NCBI GenBank assembly: GCA_012970285.1
Contig: JIBW01000008.1
Coordinates: 1-64,000 of the forward strand
DNA from: Bacillaceae bacterium JMAK1
GTDB lineage: Bacteria > Bacillota > Bacilli > Bacillales > Marinococcaceae
Direction of reading: 5' to 3'
DNA length: 64,000 bases
A program made the position numbers and the translations under genes. Below the pieces are notes generated by a model. That model worked only from the letters and a program-made list of their open reading frames with translations, was not told where the DNA came from and ran no database searches. Positions 42,472 to 53,249 of this stretch are shown piece after piece (the stretch's first letter is position 1; each line of letters starts with the position of its first letter).

Positions 42472-42657
42472 ATGGCAAACAAGCTAGAAATCACCCTCAA
42501 GCGTAGTTTGATCGGCCGTCCTGAAGACCAACGTGTAACGGTAAAGACGCTTGGACTTCGTAAAGTCAATCATACTGTCGTACAAGAAGACAATCCAGCG
42601 ATCAGAGGGATGGTTAATAAAGTATCCCACCTTTTGAGCGTTAAAGAGATTAACTAA
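42472..42657 (+). CDS. rpmD: Ribosomal protein L30
   Basis: A 61-residue 50S protein: [20 protein letters not shown] and [20 protein letters not shown]. Start follows AAGGAGGG, 13 nt after rpsE. Confidence 0.97.
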   Translation: MANKLEITLKRSLIGRPEDQRVTVKTLGLRKVNHTVVQEDNPAIRGMVNKVSHLLSVKEIN

Positions 42658-42692
42658 TAAATCACAGGTGATAAGACAGGAGGTGCGCATGG

Positions 42693-43133
42693 ATGAAACT
42701 ACATGAGTTAAAACCAGCTGAGGGTTCACGTAAATCTGGTATTCGCGTAGGTCGTGGATACAGTGCTAAGCGTGGGAACAAAGCGGGTCGTGGTGAGCAC
42801 GGTCAAAAATCTCGTTCTGGCGGTAACGTAAGACGTGGTTTTGAAGGTGGTCAGAATCCGATTTACAAGCGTTTGCCTAAGCGTGGATTCACAAACCCAA
42901 CTCGTAAAACTTACAGCATTGTTAATGTAGAAAGCCTTAATCAATTTGCTGAAGGTACGGAAGTAACTCCGGAACTTCTTATTGAAGAGGGAATCGTAAA
43001 GAAAGCTAACGATGGGATCAAAGTTCTTGGTAACGGTAGTCTAGATAAAAAACTTACCGTAAAGGCCAACAAGTTCTCTGCATCTGCAACTAAGGTGATT
43101 GAAGGAGCCGGCGGTACAACAGAGGTGGTCTAA
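42693..43133 (+). CDS. rplO: Ribosomal protein L15
   Basis: A 146-residue late-assembly protein. [22 protein letters not shown] and [18 protein letters not shown] are conserved. ATG 42693 is used; ATG 42689 in another frame stops after five codons. The stop overlaps the secY start (TAATG). Confidence 0.97.
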   Translation: MKLHELKPAEGSRKSGIRVGRGYSAKRGNKAGRGEHGQKSRSGGNVRRGFEGGQNPIYKRLPKRGFTNPTRKTYSIVNVESLNQFAEGTEVTPELLIEEGIVKKANDGIKVLGNGSLDKKLTVKANKFSASATKVIEGAGGTTEVV

Positions 43134-44428
43134 TGTTTAAGGCGCTCGCCAATATATTTCGAGTCGCTGATCTGCGCCGTAAGATTCTTTTCACCTTGTT
43201 GATGCTTGTCGTCTATCGTATGGGAACATTTATTCCTGTACCAGGGGCAGATAGTGATGTGTTATCGTTTCAGGACGAAGCAAGCGCTTTTGGCTTCCTC
43301 GATACATTCGGGGGCGGGGCGCTCGGGAACTTCTCGATCTTTGCGATGGGTGTATTTCCATACATCACTGCATCGATCGTCGTTCAACTTCTTAGGATGG
43401 ACGTCGTTCCGAAATTCACAGAGTGGTCGAAGCAAGGTGAAGCAGGGCGTAGGAAGCTTGCGCAGTTTACACGATATTTTACCGTTGTGTTAGCCTTTGT
43501 CCAAGCATTGGCCATGTCTATTGGTTTCAACACACAGTTTCCTGGATTAATACCAGATCCTAGTATTACGACGTACTTAATGATTGCGTTGATTATGACG
43601 GCTGGTACGACGTTCTTGATGTGGCTTGGTGAACAAATCACTGCACAAGGCGTTGGAAACGGAATTTCGATTCTTATTTTCTCAGGTATTGCTGCGGGGA
43701 TACCAAATGGCGTGAACATGATATACGCAACGCAGATTCAAGATCAAGGCGATCAGATGTTTATGGGGATCGTCACGATTCTTCTATTGGCGCTAGCCGT
43801 TTTACTCATTATCGTTGGTGTTGTATTCGTACAACAGGCGATTCGAAAAGTACCGATTCAGTATGCTAAACGGGTTGTAGGGCAAGGCAATACTGCTGGA
43901 GCTCAGTCTACTCACTTACCTTTAAAAGTTAACTCTGCCGGGGTAATACCGGTCATCTTTGCGATGGCTTTGTTTATTTTCCCGCCTACTGTTGCTGGCT
44001 TCTTTGCCGACAGCAATGGTGCTGCACAATGGGTCGTTGAAAACTTCAACTATAATAACCCAATTGGGCTCATCTTTTATGTAGGACTCATTATTGCATT
44101 CACGTATTTCTATACGTTTGTACAAGTGAATCCTGAAACGATGGCCGAGAACTTGAAAAAGCAAGGTGGCTATATTCCTGGAGTACGGCCTGGTAAAGCT
44201 ACGGAACTTACGATTCGTCGAATCTTGTACCGTCTCACTTTCGTCGGCGCTCTATTTTTGGCCACAGTTTCGATTATACCGATCTTCTTTACGAATCAGC
44301 TCGGTTTACCGCAGCAGATTCAAATTGGAGGAACAGGGCTTCTCATTGTCGTGGGCGTTGCCCTTGATACGATGAAGCAAATTGAAGGTCAGCTTATTAA
44401 ACGAAGTTATAAAGGCTTCATTAAATAA
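43133..44428 (+). CDS. secY: SecY, preprotein translocase channel
   Basis: A 431-residue protein with ten predicted membrane helices that forms the Sec channel with SecE and SecG. The plug/TM2a region (FSIFAMGVFPYITASIVVQLL) and the cytoplasmic loop with YIPGVRPGKATE are present. It is translationally coupled to rplO and followed by adk. Confidence 0.97.
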   Translation: MFKALANIFRVADLRRKILFTLLMLVVYRMGTFIPVPGADSDVLSFQDEASAFGFLDTFGGGALGNFSIFAMGVFPYITASIVVQLLRMDVVPKFTEWSKQGEAGRRKLAQFTRYFTVVLAFVQALAMSIGFNTQFPGLIPDPSITTYLMIALIMTAGTTFLMWLGEQITAQGVGNGISILIFSGIAAGIPNGVNMIYATQIQDQGDQMFMGIVTILLLALAVLLIIVGVVFVQQAIRKVPIQYAKRVVGQGNTAGAQSTHLPLKVNSAGVIPVIFAMALFIFPPTVAGFFADSNGAAQWVVENFNYNNPIGLIFYVGLIIAFTYFYTFVQVNPETMAENLKKQGGYIPGVRPGKATELTIRRILYRLTFVGALFLATVSIIPIFFTNQLGLPQQIQIGGTGLLIVVGVALDTMKQIEGQLIKRSYKGFIK

Positions 44429-44439
44429 GCATAGAGTGA

Positions 44440-45857
<1,418 letters not shown>

Positions 45858-45871
45858 CAAAGGAGTTCATG

Positions 45872-46174
45872 ATGGACGAAACAGCTTATCATCTCGGTGA
45901 GGTTGTTTGCGCCTTGAAAGGAAAAGATGCTGGCAATCATTACATTGTCGTGTCGATTCTCGATGTTCACTTTGTTCGTGTCGCAGATGGTGATGGTCGT
46001 AGGTTTCAGACTGCAAAGAAGAAGAACGTACGCCATTTACGGAAGATGGGGTATATCGCTTCTGAGGTTAAGAATAGCCTCGAGCAGACAGATTCAGTGA
46101 CCAATGCCAAAATCCGTCACGGGTTGATTCAGTATTGCAGGGAGAAACCTGTTATAATAAAGGAAGGAGAGTAA
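45872..46174 (+). CDS. KOW-domain RNA-binding protein between map and infA
   Basis: A 100-residue protein with an N-terminal KOW/L14e-like domain (YHLGEVVCALKGKDAGNHYIVV) and a basic segment (FQTAKKKNVRHLRKMG). It corresponds in place to B. subtilis ybzG; the function is unknown, probably ribosome-related. ATG 45872 is 6 nt after AAAGGAG; ATG 45869 is also possible. Its last codons form the infA ribosome-binding site (AAGGAGAG). Confidence 0.85.
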   Translation: MDETAYHLGEVVCALKGKDAGNHYIVVSILDVHFVRVADGDGRRFQTAKKKNVRHLRKMGYIASEVKNSLEQTDSVTNAKIRHGLIQYCREKPVIIKEGE

Positions 46175-46177
46175 TCC

Positions 46178-46396
46178 ATGGCCAAAGATGATGTTATCGA
46201 AGTAGAAGGCACAGTCATTGAGCCGCTACCAAACGCGATGTTTCGTGTCGAGTTAGAAAATGGACACAAGATCCTCGCGCACGTATCTGGTAAAATTCGA
46301 ATGCACTTTATTCGTATCTTGCCTGGAGATAAAGTCACTGTGGAGTTATCTCCGTATGACTTATCACGTGGGCGAATTACGTATCGTTATAAATAA
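46178..46396 (+). CDS. infA: Translation initiation factor IF-1
   Basis: A 72-residue OB-fold protein that occupies the 30S A site. [29 protein letters not shown] and [15 protein letters not shown] are canonical. It lies 3 nt after the KOW protein. Confidence 0.98.
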   Translation: MAKDDVIEVEGTVIEPLPNAMFRVELENGHKILAHVSGKIRMHFIRILPGDKVTVELSPYDLSRGRITYRYK

Positions 46397-46458
46397 ACGT
46401 CACAGTTTAGCAGACGTGGGCCTCCCAAAGGATGCCGATCATGAAGGAGGGAAACAGG

Positions 46459-46572
46459 ATGAAAGTCAGACCGTCCGTCAAACCGATCTGTGAACGCTGT
46501 AAGGTCATCCGCCGTAACGGTTCGGTTATGGTGATCTGTTCAAATCCGAAGCACAAACAAAAACAAGGATAA
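46459..46572 (+). CDS. rpmJ: Ribosomal protein L36, zinc-binding type
   Basis: A 37-residue C+ form. Zinc ligands Cys11, Cys14, Cys27 and His33 are present ([16 protein letters not shown]). Start ATG 46459 follows AAGGAGGG. Confidence 0.97.
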   Translation: MKVRPSVKPICERCKVIRRNGSVMVICSNPKHKQKQG

Positions 46573-46593
46573 ATATCAAGGAGGTGCTTGAAT

Positions 46594-46959
46594 TTGGCAC
46601 GTATAGCTGGTGTCGATATCCCTCGCGACAAACGCGTTGTGATTTCACTCACTTATGTATACGGTATCGGTAAAGTTACTGCTGAAAGAGTACTTGAAGA
46701 AGCAGAAGTTTCTACTGAAACACGTGTACGTGATCTTACTGATGAAGAGCTTGGACGTATTCGTACTGTCGTAGGTAACTACAACGTAGAAGGTGACCTT
46801 CGTCGTGAAAAGTCACTTAACGTCAAGCGTTTAATTGAGATCGGATCTTATCGTGGAATCCGTCACCGTCGTGGTCTTCCCGCTCGTGGACAACGAACGA
46901 AGAACAACTCACGTACGGTTAAGGGTCCTCGTAAGACGATCGCAAACAAGAAGAAGTAA
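46594..46959 (+). CDS. rpsM: Ribosomal protein S13
   Basis: A 121-residue head protein that contacts P-site t[18 protein letters not shown] start and [19 protein letters not shown] end. The start is TTG 46594, 7 nt after AAGGAGGTG; TTG 46588 lies too close. Confidence 0.97.
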   Translation: MARIAGVDIPRDKRVVISLTYVYGIGKVTAERVLEEAEVSTETRVRDLTDEELGRIRTVVGNYNVEGDLRREKSLNVKRLIEIGSYRGIRHRRGLPARGQRTKNNSRTVKGPRKTIANKKK

Positions 46960-46980
46960 TGGATAAGGAGGTAAACTAAA

Positions 46981-47373
46981 ATGGCTAAACCTAAGACAAC
47001 ATCTCGCAAACGTCGTCAACGTAAGCAAGTAGATGCTGGAGTTGCGCACATTCGTTCAACATTTAACAACACGATTGTAACGATCGCGGATCTTCAAGGA
47101 AATGTACTTTCTTGGGCAAGCGCGGGTAACCTTGGTTTCAAAGGTTCTCGTAAGTCAACACCTTTTGCTGCACAAATGGCTGCAGAAAGCGCTGCGAAAT
47201 CAGCGATGGAGCACGGTATGAAAAGTGTTGAGGTTGCAGTTAAAGGACCTGGAGCTGGACGTGAAGCAGCAATTCGTTCTTTACAAGCAACTGGACTTGA
47301 AGTTAACGTCATCCGTGATATGACGCCGGTACCTCATAACGGTTGTCGTCCCCCGAAACGTCGGAGAGTTTAA
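46981..47373 (+). CDS. rpsK: Ribosomal protein S11
   Basis: A 130-residue platform protein. [21 protein letters not shown] and [20 protein letters not shown]-type ending are canonical. Start follows AAGGAGGT. Confidence 0.98.
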   Translation: MAKPKTTSRKRRQRKQVDAGVAHIRSTFNNTIVTIADLQGNVLSWASAGNLGFKGSRKSTPFAAQMAAESAAKSAMEHGMKSVEVAVKGPGAGREAAIRSLQATGLEVNVIRDMTPVPHNGCRPPKRRRV

Positions 47374-47383
47374 CACCATAGAG

Positions 47384-47411
47384 GTTTAAATAACCGGAAT
47401 GTGACTATAAT
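47384..47411 (+). promoter_or_regulatory. Weak candidate promoter in the rpsK-rpoA gap
   Basis: Consensus -10 TATAAT at 47406-47411 with a poor -35 (GTTTAA, 16 bp upstream). Confidence 0.35.
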
Positions 47412-47466
47412 GGTTAGATGTGGGAACCACAAGTATGGTGTACAGTGTCAATCACTGCCTTTTCAG

Positions 47467-47501
47467 GAAAAAGCGAAGAGACGTGCGATGCACGCCTTTT
47501 C
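47467..47501 (+). promoter_or_regulatory. Hairpin in the rpoA leader
   Basis: Outer arms GAAAAAGC and GCCTTTTC (one mismatch) enclose a perfect CGTGC-GAT-GCACG hairpin. The 3' side is CCTTTTC. It may be a partial terminator or a binding site for an operon protein. Confidence 0.5.
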
Positions 47502-47531
47502 GGATTCCGACGTTTTTAAGGAGGAAATAAT

Positions 47532-48476
47532 ATGATTGAAATCGAAAAGCCAAGCATTGAAACGATCGAAGTCAGCGAGGATGCTAAATATGGCAAATTC
47601 GTTGTGGAGCCTTTGGAACGTGGCTATGGTACGACATTAGGGAACTCCTTACGTCGAATCCTATTATCCTCCCTCCCAGGGTCTGCGATTACCAATGTTC
47701 AAATTGATAGTGTTCTTCATGAGTTCTCAACGATTGAGGGCGTTGTTGAAGATGTTACAACGATCATTTTGAACTTGAAAAAACTTGCTCTGAACATTCA
47801 TTCGGATGAAGAAAAAGTGCTTGAAATTGACGCAAATGGAGAAGGTGTCGTCACAGCACGTGACATCAACCATGACAGCGACGTAGATATCTTAAATTCG
47901 GATCTTCACATTGCTACTTTAACAAAAGGTGCACAGTTGCATATGCGTATGACAGCAAAACGCGGACGCGGCTATGTTCCTGCTGAAGGAAACAATCATG
48001 AAGATTTACCAATCGGAGTTCTTCCGATTGATTCGATTTTTACTCCGGTATCTCGTGTGAACTATCAAGTTGAAAATACTCGTGTTGGTCAAATTACCAA
48101 CTATGATAAATTGACACTTGATGTCTGGACAGATGGTAGCATCCGTCCTGAGGAAGCCGTTTCTCTAGGTGCGAAGATTATGAACGAGCATCTGAACATC
48201 TTCATTGGCTTGACCGATCAAGCACAGAATGCGGAGATTATGGTGGAAAAAGAGGAAGACCAAAAAGAGAAAGTGTTAGAAATGACAATCGAAGAACTCG
48301 ATTTGTCTGTTCGCTCATACAACTGTTTGAAGCGTGCTGGCATCAATACGGTTCAAGAGCTCACTCAGAAGTCTGAAGAAGACATGATGAAAGTGCGTAA
48401 CCTTGGACGTAAGTCTCTAGAAGAAGTACAAGAAAAGCTTGGTGAACTTAGTCTCGGTTTACGTAACGAAGATTAA
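47532..48476 (+). CDS. rpoA: RpoA, RNA polymerase alpha subunit
   Basis: A 314-residue assembly subunit. The N-terminal dimerisation domain includes [22 protein letters not shown] flexible acidic linker follows at about 230-245. The C-terminal domain contacts UP elements and activators ([19 protein letters not shown]). Start follows AAGGAGG. Confidence 0.97.
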   Translation: MIEIEKPSIETIEVSEDAKYGKFVVEPLERGYGTTLGNSLRRILLSSLPGSAITNVQIDSVLHEFSTIEGVVEDVTTIILNLKKLALNIHSDEEKVLEIDANGEGVVTARDINHDSDVDILNSDLHIATLTKGAQLHMRMTAKRGRGYVPAEGNNHEDLPIGVLPIDSIFTPVSRVNYQVENTRVGQITNYDKLTLDVWTDGSIRPEEAVSLGAKIMNEHLNIFIGLTDQAQNAEIMVEKEEDQKEKVLEMTIEELDLSVRSYNCLKRAGINTVQELTQKSEEDMMKVRNLGRKSLEEVQEKLGELSLGLRNED

Positions 48477-48570
48477 TGATCCACGTTGTTTAGACGGAGT
48501 AAAAGTATTGGGCAATGCTTAACTCTTTCTAAACAAAAGATATAGGCTCAGTTGAAGGAGGGAAACGATT

Positions 48571-48936
48571 ATGGCATACGCAAAACTAGGACGTGACAGC
48601 TCTGCTCGTAAAGCTCTTTTCCGTGATCTTGCAACCGATTTGCTTATCAACGAAAAGATTGTTACGACTGAATCGAAGGCGAAAGCTTTACGCCCGATTG
48701 TAGAGAAAGTCATCACACTTGGTAAACGCGGAGATCTTCATGCTCGTCGTCAAGCGGCATCATTCATTCGTAATGAGAACGTTAGCGAAGAAAGTGACAG
48801 CCAAAACGCAGTTCAGAAATTGTTCAGCGAAATTGGTCCACGCTACGAAGATCGTCAAGGTGGTTACACTCGTATTGTTAAGATGGAACCACGTAAAGGT
48901 GACGGTGCACCGATGGCAGTCATCGAACTCGTATAA
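48571..48936 (+). CDS. rplQ: Ribosomal protein L17
   Basis: A 121-residue tunnel-exit protein. [23 protein letters not shown] and [17 protein letters not shown] are conserved. Start follows GAAGGAGG. It is the last gene of the cluster and is followed by a terminator. Confidence 0.97.
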   Translation: MAYAKLGRDSSARKALFRDLATDLLINEKIVTTESKAKALRPIVEKVITLGKRGDLHARRQAASFIRNENVSEESDSQNAVQKLFSEIGPRYEDRQGGYTRIVKMEPRKGDGAPMAVIELV

Positions 48937-48948
48937 CATTCGTTTTGG

Positions 48949-48984
48949 GGCAGGACGGGGACCACTTCGTCACTGCCTTTTTTT
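48949..48984 (+). terminator. Intrinsic terminator after rplQ
   Basis: GGCAG/CTGCC and GACG/CGTC stems with a one-base bulge, followed by seven Ts. Confidence 0.88.
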
Positions 48985-49001
48985 AGTTACGTGGTTCATG
49001 A

Positions 49002-49030
49002 TTGCTTCGTACCGTTATTATCGATACACT
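49002..49030 (+). promoter_or_regulatory. Sigma-A promoter of ecfA1-ecfA2-ecfT
   Basis: -35 TTGCTT at 49002-49007, 17-bp spacer, -10 TACACT at 49025-49030. Confidence 0.6.
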
Positions 49031-49062
49031 TTCTTTATTGATTACAAAAGGGGGAGAAGTGT

Positions 49063-49893
49063 TTGTCTACAATTGAGTGTAAGAATGTTTTTTTCAAATA
49101 TACAGACGAGCAAGATTGGATTATTCAAGATCTCTCCATTACAATTAAACAAGGAGAATGGGTGTCAATATTAGGTACGAACGGTTCTGGAAAATCAACG
49201 TTAGCGAGATTGATAAACGCACTATTAACTCCTACTTCAGGAGCGGTTACTGTAGCAGATAAATCAACAGACGATGAAGGTGAAATATGGAATATTCGTC
49301 AAAAAGCCGGTATGGTATTTCAAAATCCGGATCACCAATTTGTTGCGGCAACCGTTCGGGATGATATTGCGTTTGGGTTAGAGAATGCCGGAGTTGATCG
49401 TGAAGAAATGTTAAAGCGTATTGCATCGGCCAGTGAGCGTGTAGGTGTCGAGGAACTCCTTGCTGCGGAACCCCATCGTTTATCAGGGGGGCAAAAGCAA
49501 CGGGCCGCCATTGCGGGTGTGCTCGCTTTACAACCTGATATCATGATTTTTGATGAAGCAACTGCAATGCTTGACCCTAAGGGGCGGAAAGAAGTTATGG
49601 CTACGATGAAGCAGTTGCATGAACGAGGAATCACGATTCTAATGATTACCCACGAGCTTCAAGAAGCGCTCGTATCCGACCGGATTGTTTTCATGGAACA
49701 TGGCAAGATCATCAATGATTCAAAGGCAGAGGAGTTCTTTCAAAAGCCAGAATTTCTCGTTGAGCGTGATTTTCATTTGCCTTATTTCTTACAAGTTCAA
49801 AAACACCTTGTAGAGAACGGCTTTCAAACGAACTATTTGTTAGATGAAGACGAGTGGGTGAAGTCACTGTGCACATCAAATTCGAAGATGTAA
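49063..49893 (+). CDS. ecfA1: EcfA1, energy-coupling factor ABC ATPase
   Basis: A 276-residue ATPase of the shared ECF module for vitamin and metal importers. Walker A is GTNGSGKST, the Q-loop is in VFQNPDHQF, the signature is LSGGQKQRAAIAG, and Walker B is IMIFDEATAMLD. The start is TTG 49063, 6 nt after GGGGGAG. The 3' end overlaps ecfA2. Confidence 0.95.
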   Translation: MSTIECKNVFFKYTDEQDWIIQDLSITIKQGEWVSILGTNGSGKSTLARLINALLTPTSGAVTVADKSTDDEGEIWNIRQKAGMVFQNPDHQFVAATVRDDIAFGLENAGVDREEMLKRIASASERVGVEELLAAEPHRLSGGQKQRAAIAGVLALQPDIMIFDEATAMLDPKGRKEVMATMKQLHERGITILMITHELQEALVSDRIVFMEHGKIINDSKAEEFFQKPEFLVERDFHLPYFLQVQKHLVENGFQTNYLLDEDEWVKSLCTSNSKM

Positions 49894-50735
49894 ATTATAC
49901 ATATATGCTTGGCTCTCCGTTTGAGAAGAGAGCACTTAATGGCGTTAACGTCTCCATTTCTTCAGGTTCCTTTACTGCGGTCGTTGGTAGCACAGGGTCG
50001 GGAAAGTCGACGTTGATGCAACATATTAATGGACTGCTTGTCCCGACGAGTGGACAAGTTACCGTAGGTTCTACGATCTTGCAACCAGGAGTAAAGCGGA
50101 AAGTGATTAAACCGTTGCGGAAAAAAGTAGGAATGGTGTTCCAATACCCAGAGCACCAATTGTTCGGTTCAACGGTTGAAGAGGACATTCTATTCGGTCC
50201 GGTTCAACACGGCATGTCGGTAGAGAGGGTAAAAAAACGACTTCCCGAGCTATTAAACTTGGTTGGATTACATGAGGATTATCTTCATGAATCTCCATTC
50301 CAATTAAGTGGCGGGCAAATGAGACGGGTAGCTATTGCTGGTGTACTAGCAACAGAACCTGAGTTATTGATATTAGATGAACCAGCTGCTGGACTTGATC
50401 CGTCGGGTCATCGAGCATTATTACAGTTGTTTAGAAGTTGGCATGAGGAACACGGGTTAACGACGGTACTCGTTACCCATGATATGGAAGATGCAGCGAA
50501 TTATGCTGATGATGTGATTGTCATGAATGAGGGCGAAGTAAAGTTACAAGGAAAACCGATCGATGTGTTCCGTGAAGTTGAATCGCTTACGAATATGAAC
50601 TTAGCAGTACCACCTGCCGTTCGAATTGGTATGGCACTAAGGCGTTCGAACTGGTCGATTGATGTGACGAACCAATCGTCAAAACAGCTAGCTGAGCAGT
50701 TAATGACAGATTGGCCAGAAAAAGGAGGGCGATAA
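49869..50735 (+). CDS. ecfA2: EcfA2, energy-coupling factor ABC ATPase
   Basis: A 288-residue second ATPase. Walker A GSTGSGKST, Q-loop VFQYPEHQL, signature LSGGQMRRVAIAG and Walker B LLILDEPAAGLD are present. GTG 49869 gives the family start (HIKFEDVNYTY); GTG 49854 is a longer alternative. It forms a heterodimer with EcfA1 and is 1 nt from ecfT. Confidence 0.94.
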   Translation: MHIKFEDVNYTYMLGSPFEKRALNGVNVSISSGSFTAVVGSTGSGKSTLMQHINGLLVPTSGQVTVGSTILQPGVKRKVIKPLRKKVGMVFQYPEHQLFGSTVEEDILFGPVQHGMSVERVKKRLPELLNLVGLHEDYLHESPFQLSGGQMRRVAIAGVLATEPELLILDEPAAGLDPSGHRALLQLFRSWHEEHGLTTVLVTHDMEDAANYADDVIVMNEGEVKLQGKPIDVFREVESLTNMNLAVPPAVRIGMALRRSNWSIDVTNQSSKQLAEQLMTDWPEKGGR

Positions 50736-50736
50736 C

Positions 50737-51537
50737 GTGCTCCAAAATATTGTCATTGGTCAATATGTTCCTGTCGAGTCTCCGATTCATCGATTGGATG
50801 CTCGCTCAAAAATCTTAGCTGTACTACTCATGGCAGTTGTTGTTTTTTTAGCTAATGATGTGATGACAAATGCAATTCTCGTCGCCTTTGTTGGTTTGCT
50901 CGTGTTGTTGTCAAGAGTCCCCCTTCGATTCTTCATAAAGGGCATGCTTCCCATTTTTATATTGATCGCTTTTACATTCGTTTTACATGCGTTATTTACG
51001 AATGAAGGAAATGTACTATTTACGGTACTCGGTTTTTCTATATACAGTGGAGGAATTATTCAAGGTTTATTCATTGCCATTCGTATTGGAGCGCTCGTCG
51101 TTGTTGCGTCATTATTAACGTTAACGACGTCCCCGATTGATTTGACAGATGGTTTTGAGGCCTATTTAAGACCGTTTAAACGTTTCGGGGTGCCTTCTCA
51201 CGAAATCGCATTGATGATGGCGATTAGCATTCGGCTTATTCCAACGTTATTGTTAGAAGCAGATCGAATTCTTAAAGCACAGTCTGCTCGCGGTGCTGAT
51301 TTCACGAAAGGTACATTAAAGACACGATTAAATACGATGACAGCCTTCATCATTCCGCTTTTCGTCCGCTCATTTAAACGGGCAGAAGATATGGCGACCG
51401 CAATGGATGCACGTGGATATCGGGGTGGAGAAGGGCGGACTAAGCTTCGTGTGCTCAAATGGCAAGGGAAAGATACGGTTGCGATTATATGCATCGTACT
51501 GTTTGGATGTACACTCTTTATGCTCCGCTATGTGTAA
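50737..51537 (+). CDS. ecfT: EcfT, energy-coupling factor transmembrane subunit
   Basis: A 266-residue membrane scaffold that links substrate-binding S components to EcfA1A2. Several hydrophobic helices are seen, and the coupling motifs AQSARGADF and AMDARGYRGGEGRT are present. The start is GTG 50737 after AAAGGAGGG. Confidence 0.95.
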   Translation: MLQNIVIGQYVPVESPIHRLDARSKILAVLLMAVVVFLANDVMTNAILVAFVGLLVLLSRVPLRFFIKGMLPIFILIAFTFVLHALFTNEGNVLFTVLGFSIYSGGIIQGLFIAIRIGALVVVASLLTLTTSPIDLTDGFEAYLRPFKRFGVPSHEIALMMAISIRLIPTLLLEADRILKAQSARGADFTKGTLKTRLNTMTAFIIPLFVRSFKRAEDMATAMDARGYRGGEGRTKLRVLKWQGKDTVAIICIVLFGCTLFMLRYV

Positions 51538-51549
51538 GAGGTGAGAAAG

Positions 51550-52299
51550 ATGCAAAGATGGAAAGTGAAAATAGCATATGACGGTACAGAGTTTTCTGGA
51601 TGGCAAGTGCAACCTGAAAAGCGAACGGTTCAACGTGAAATCAACCAAGCACTTGCACGTATTCATCAAGGAGATCAAGTGAATGTTACTGCGTCTGGAA
51701 GAACAGATGCAGGAGTACATGCAAAAGGACAAATCGTCCACTTTGATTCGCCATTACAAATTCCTGCTGATCGTTGGGCAAAAGCATTAGGAGCTCATTT
51801 ACCTGATGATATTCAAATCATTGAGTCTGTGCCGGTTGCTGCAGATTTTCACGCGCGTTTTGATGCGGTTGCGAAGGAATATCGTTATTTCGTGCGATGT
51901 GGTCAAGAGCGGGATGTGTTTTTGCGACACTATGCTTATCACGTGTACAATAAGCTTGATGAAAGAGCGATGCAATCAGCGTTAGATCATTTAGTCGGGA
52001 CGTTTGATTTCTCATCATTTTGTGCTAGTAATACGAATGTCGTCGACAAAGTTCGTACTCTTTTTGAAGCAAGAGTGGAACGAACCGCAGATGATCAGTA
52101 TGTTTTCGTTTATAGAGGCAACGGATTTTTGTATAACATGGTAAGGATTATAACTGGAACCGTGTTAGCTGTTGGTACTGGGGAAAGAAAGGCTGATCAG
52201 ATCGTTACAATTCGCGATGAGCGAGATCGAAGGTATGCTGGAAAGACAGCACCCGGTCATGGCCTTTATTTATGGGACGTTTATTATAATGATGTATAA
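51550..52299 (+). CDS. truA: TruA, tRNA pseudouridine(38-40) synthase
   Basis: A 249-residue enzyme that modifies the anticodon stem. The catalytic aspartate lies in ASGRTDAGVHA. IAYDGTEFSGWQ and FLYNMVRIITG are conserved. ATG 51550 follows AGAGGTGAG; GTG 51541 is in that site. In B. subtilis rplM follows directly; here a terminator and a foreign operon intervene. Confidence 0.96.
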   Translation: MQRWKVKIAYDGTEFSGWQVQPEKRTVQREINQALARIHQGDQVNVTASGRTDAGVHAKGQIVHFDSPLQIPADRWAKALGAHLPDDIQIIESVPVAADFHARFDAVAKEYRYFVRCGQERDVFLRHYAYHVYNKLDERAMQSALDHLVGTFDFSSFCASNTNVVDKVRTLFEARVERTADDQYVFVYRGNGFLYNMVRIITGTVLAVGTGERKADQIVTIRDERDRRYAGKTAPGHGLYLWDVYYNDV

Positions 52300-52300
52300 C

Positions 52301-52331
52301 AAAAACAGGCTGTCGAACAGTCTGTTTTTTT
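52301..52331 (+). terminator. Intrinsic terminator after truA
   Basis: 13-bp stem AAAAACAGGCTGT/ACAGTCTGTTTTT with one wobble, loop CGA, and a T tract. Confidence 0.92.
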
Positions 52332-52341
52332 GTTGATTCTG

Positions 52342-52370
52342 TTGTGGAGTAGAGGACTGTAGTATATAAT
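52342..52370 (+). promoter_or_regulatory. Sigma-A promoter of the catabolic operon
   Basis: -35 TTGTGG at 52342-52347, 17-bp spacer, consensus -10 TATAAT at 52365-52370. Confidence 0.65.
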
Positions 52371-52409
52371 TTAGATATTAGAATATTTAGTCTTATATAA
52401 ATATAAAAT

Positions 52410-52423
52410 TGTAAGCGTTAACA
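52410..52423 (+). promoter_or_regulatory. cre box (CcpA-binding site)
   Basis: TGTAAGCGTTAACA matches the Bacillus cre consensus at every position. It lies about 35 nt after the predicted transcription start, a typical place for carbon-catabolite repression. Confidence 0.85.
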
Positions 52424-52442
52424 AAAAAGGGAGAGAGTGCGT

Positions 52443-53213
52443 GTGTCACGGTTTAATCAGAAAGTTGCAGTCATCACAGGAGCAGGAAGTGGAATTGGAG
52501 AAGCATTAGCTAAGATTATTGCGCGCGATGGAGGAACGGTCGTTTTAGTTGGACGCACATTGTCTAAGCTTGAGAACGTAGCAAGCGCCATTCGTGAAGA
52601 AGTAGGTGAGGATCGTACGGTTGTTCATCGTGCAGATGTAACGAAGTCTGAAGACATAGAAGCATTAAAATCGGTACTTGAAGAGCGGTTTGGCTCTGTT
52701 GATGTGCTCGTTAATAATGCAGGTGGCTCTTCAAATAAGACCAACATCTTCGAAATGAGTGAAGACGATTGGGTGAAGTCCCAAGATGTGAACTTAAAGA
52801 GTGTGTTCCTCGTCTCTAAAAGCATCGGACAACTTATGAAGAACAATGAAGATCAGAAAGATCGTTCCATTGTCAATGTGGCGTCCTTATCTGGGCATAA
52901 AGCTGGTGCGCATATTCCGCATTATAGTGCTGCGAAAGCAGCGGTTATGAATTTCTCAAGGGCACTGGCTTATGAGCTTGCTCCTTATCAAATTCGAGTG
53001 AACAGTGTATCTCCAGGGTTTGCTCGCACAGACCTTACGAGTGCAGGATTAACGAATGACCGTTTTGTTAAGGCGATTGAGAAGAATACCGCCCTTTCAA
53101 GAGTCGGAACGGCTGAAGAAATTGCGAATGTCATTGCTTTTGTCGCTTCAAGTGAAGCTTCCTATATGACAGGAAGCGACTTGCTCGTTGATGGTGGTTG
53201 GTTACTTACGTAA
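52443..53213 (+). CDS. Short-chain dehydrogenase/reductase
   Basis: A 256-residue classical SDR. The NAD(P)-binding motif is TGAGSGIG (residues 12-19), followed by NNAG (91-94). The catalytic triad is Ser148 and Tyr161-x3-Lys165 (YSAAK). It is probably an oxidoreductase acting on a hydroxy or keto intermediate; the substrate is unknown. GTG 52443 is preferred, 9 nt after AGGGAG; GTG 52437 is too close. It is the first gene of a cre-controlled operon with an acyl-CoA ligase and a lactonase-like hydrolase. Confidence 0.92.
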   Translation: MSRFNQKVAVITGAGSGIGEALAKIIARDGGTVVLVGRTLSKLENVASAIREEVGEDRTVVHRADVTKSEDIEALKSVLEERFGSVDVLVNNAGGSSNKTNIFEMSEDDWVKSQDVNLKSVFLVSKSIGQLMKNNEDQKDRSIVNVASLSGHKAGAHIPHYSAAKAAVMNFSRALAYELAPYQIRVNSVSPGFARTDLTSAGLTNDRFVKAIEKNTALSRVGTAEEIANVIAFVASSEASYMTGSDLLVDGGWLLT

Positions 53214-53249
53214 GATTACAATCTAAATTAGGGTGAGGTGGTTCATTTT

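Noticed and set aside
48719-49174. 151-codon plus-strand frame from rplQ into ecfA1
   Set aside because: It runs out of frame through L17, its terminator and the ECF promoter, with no SD.
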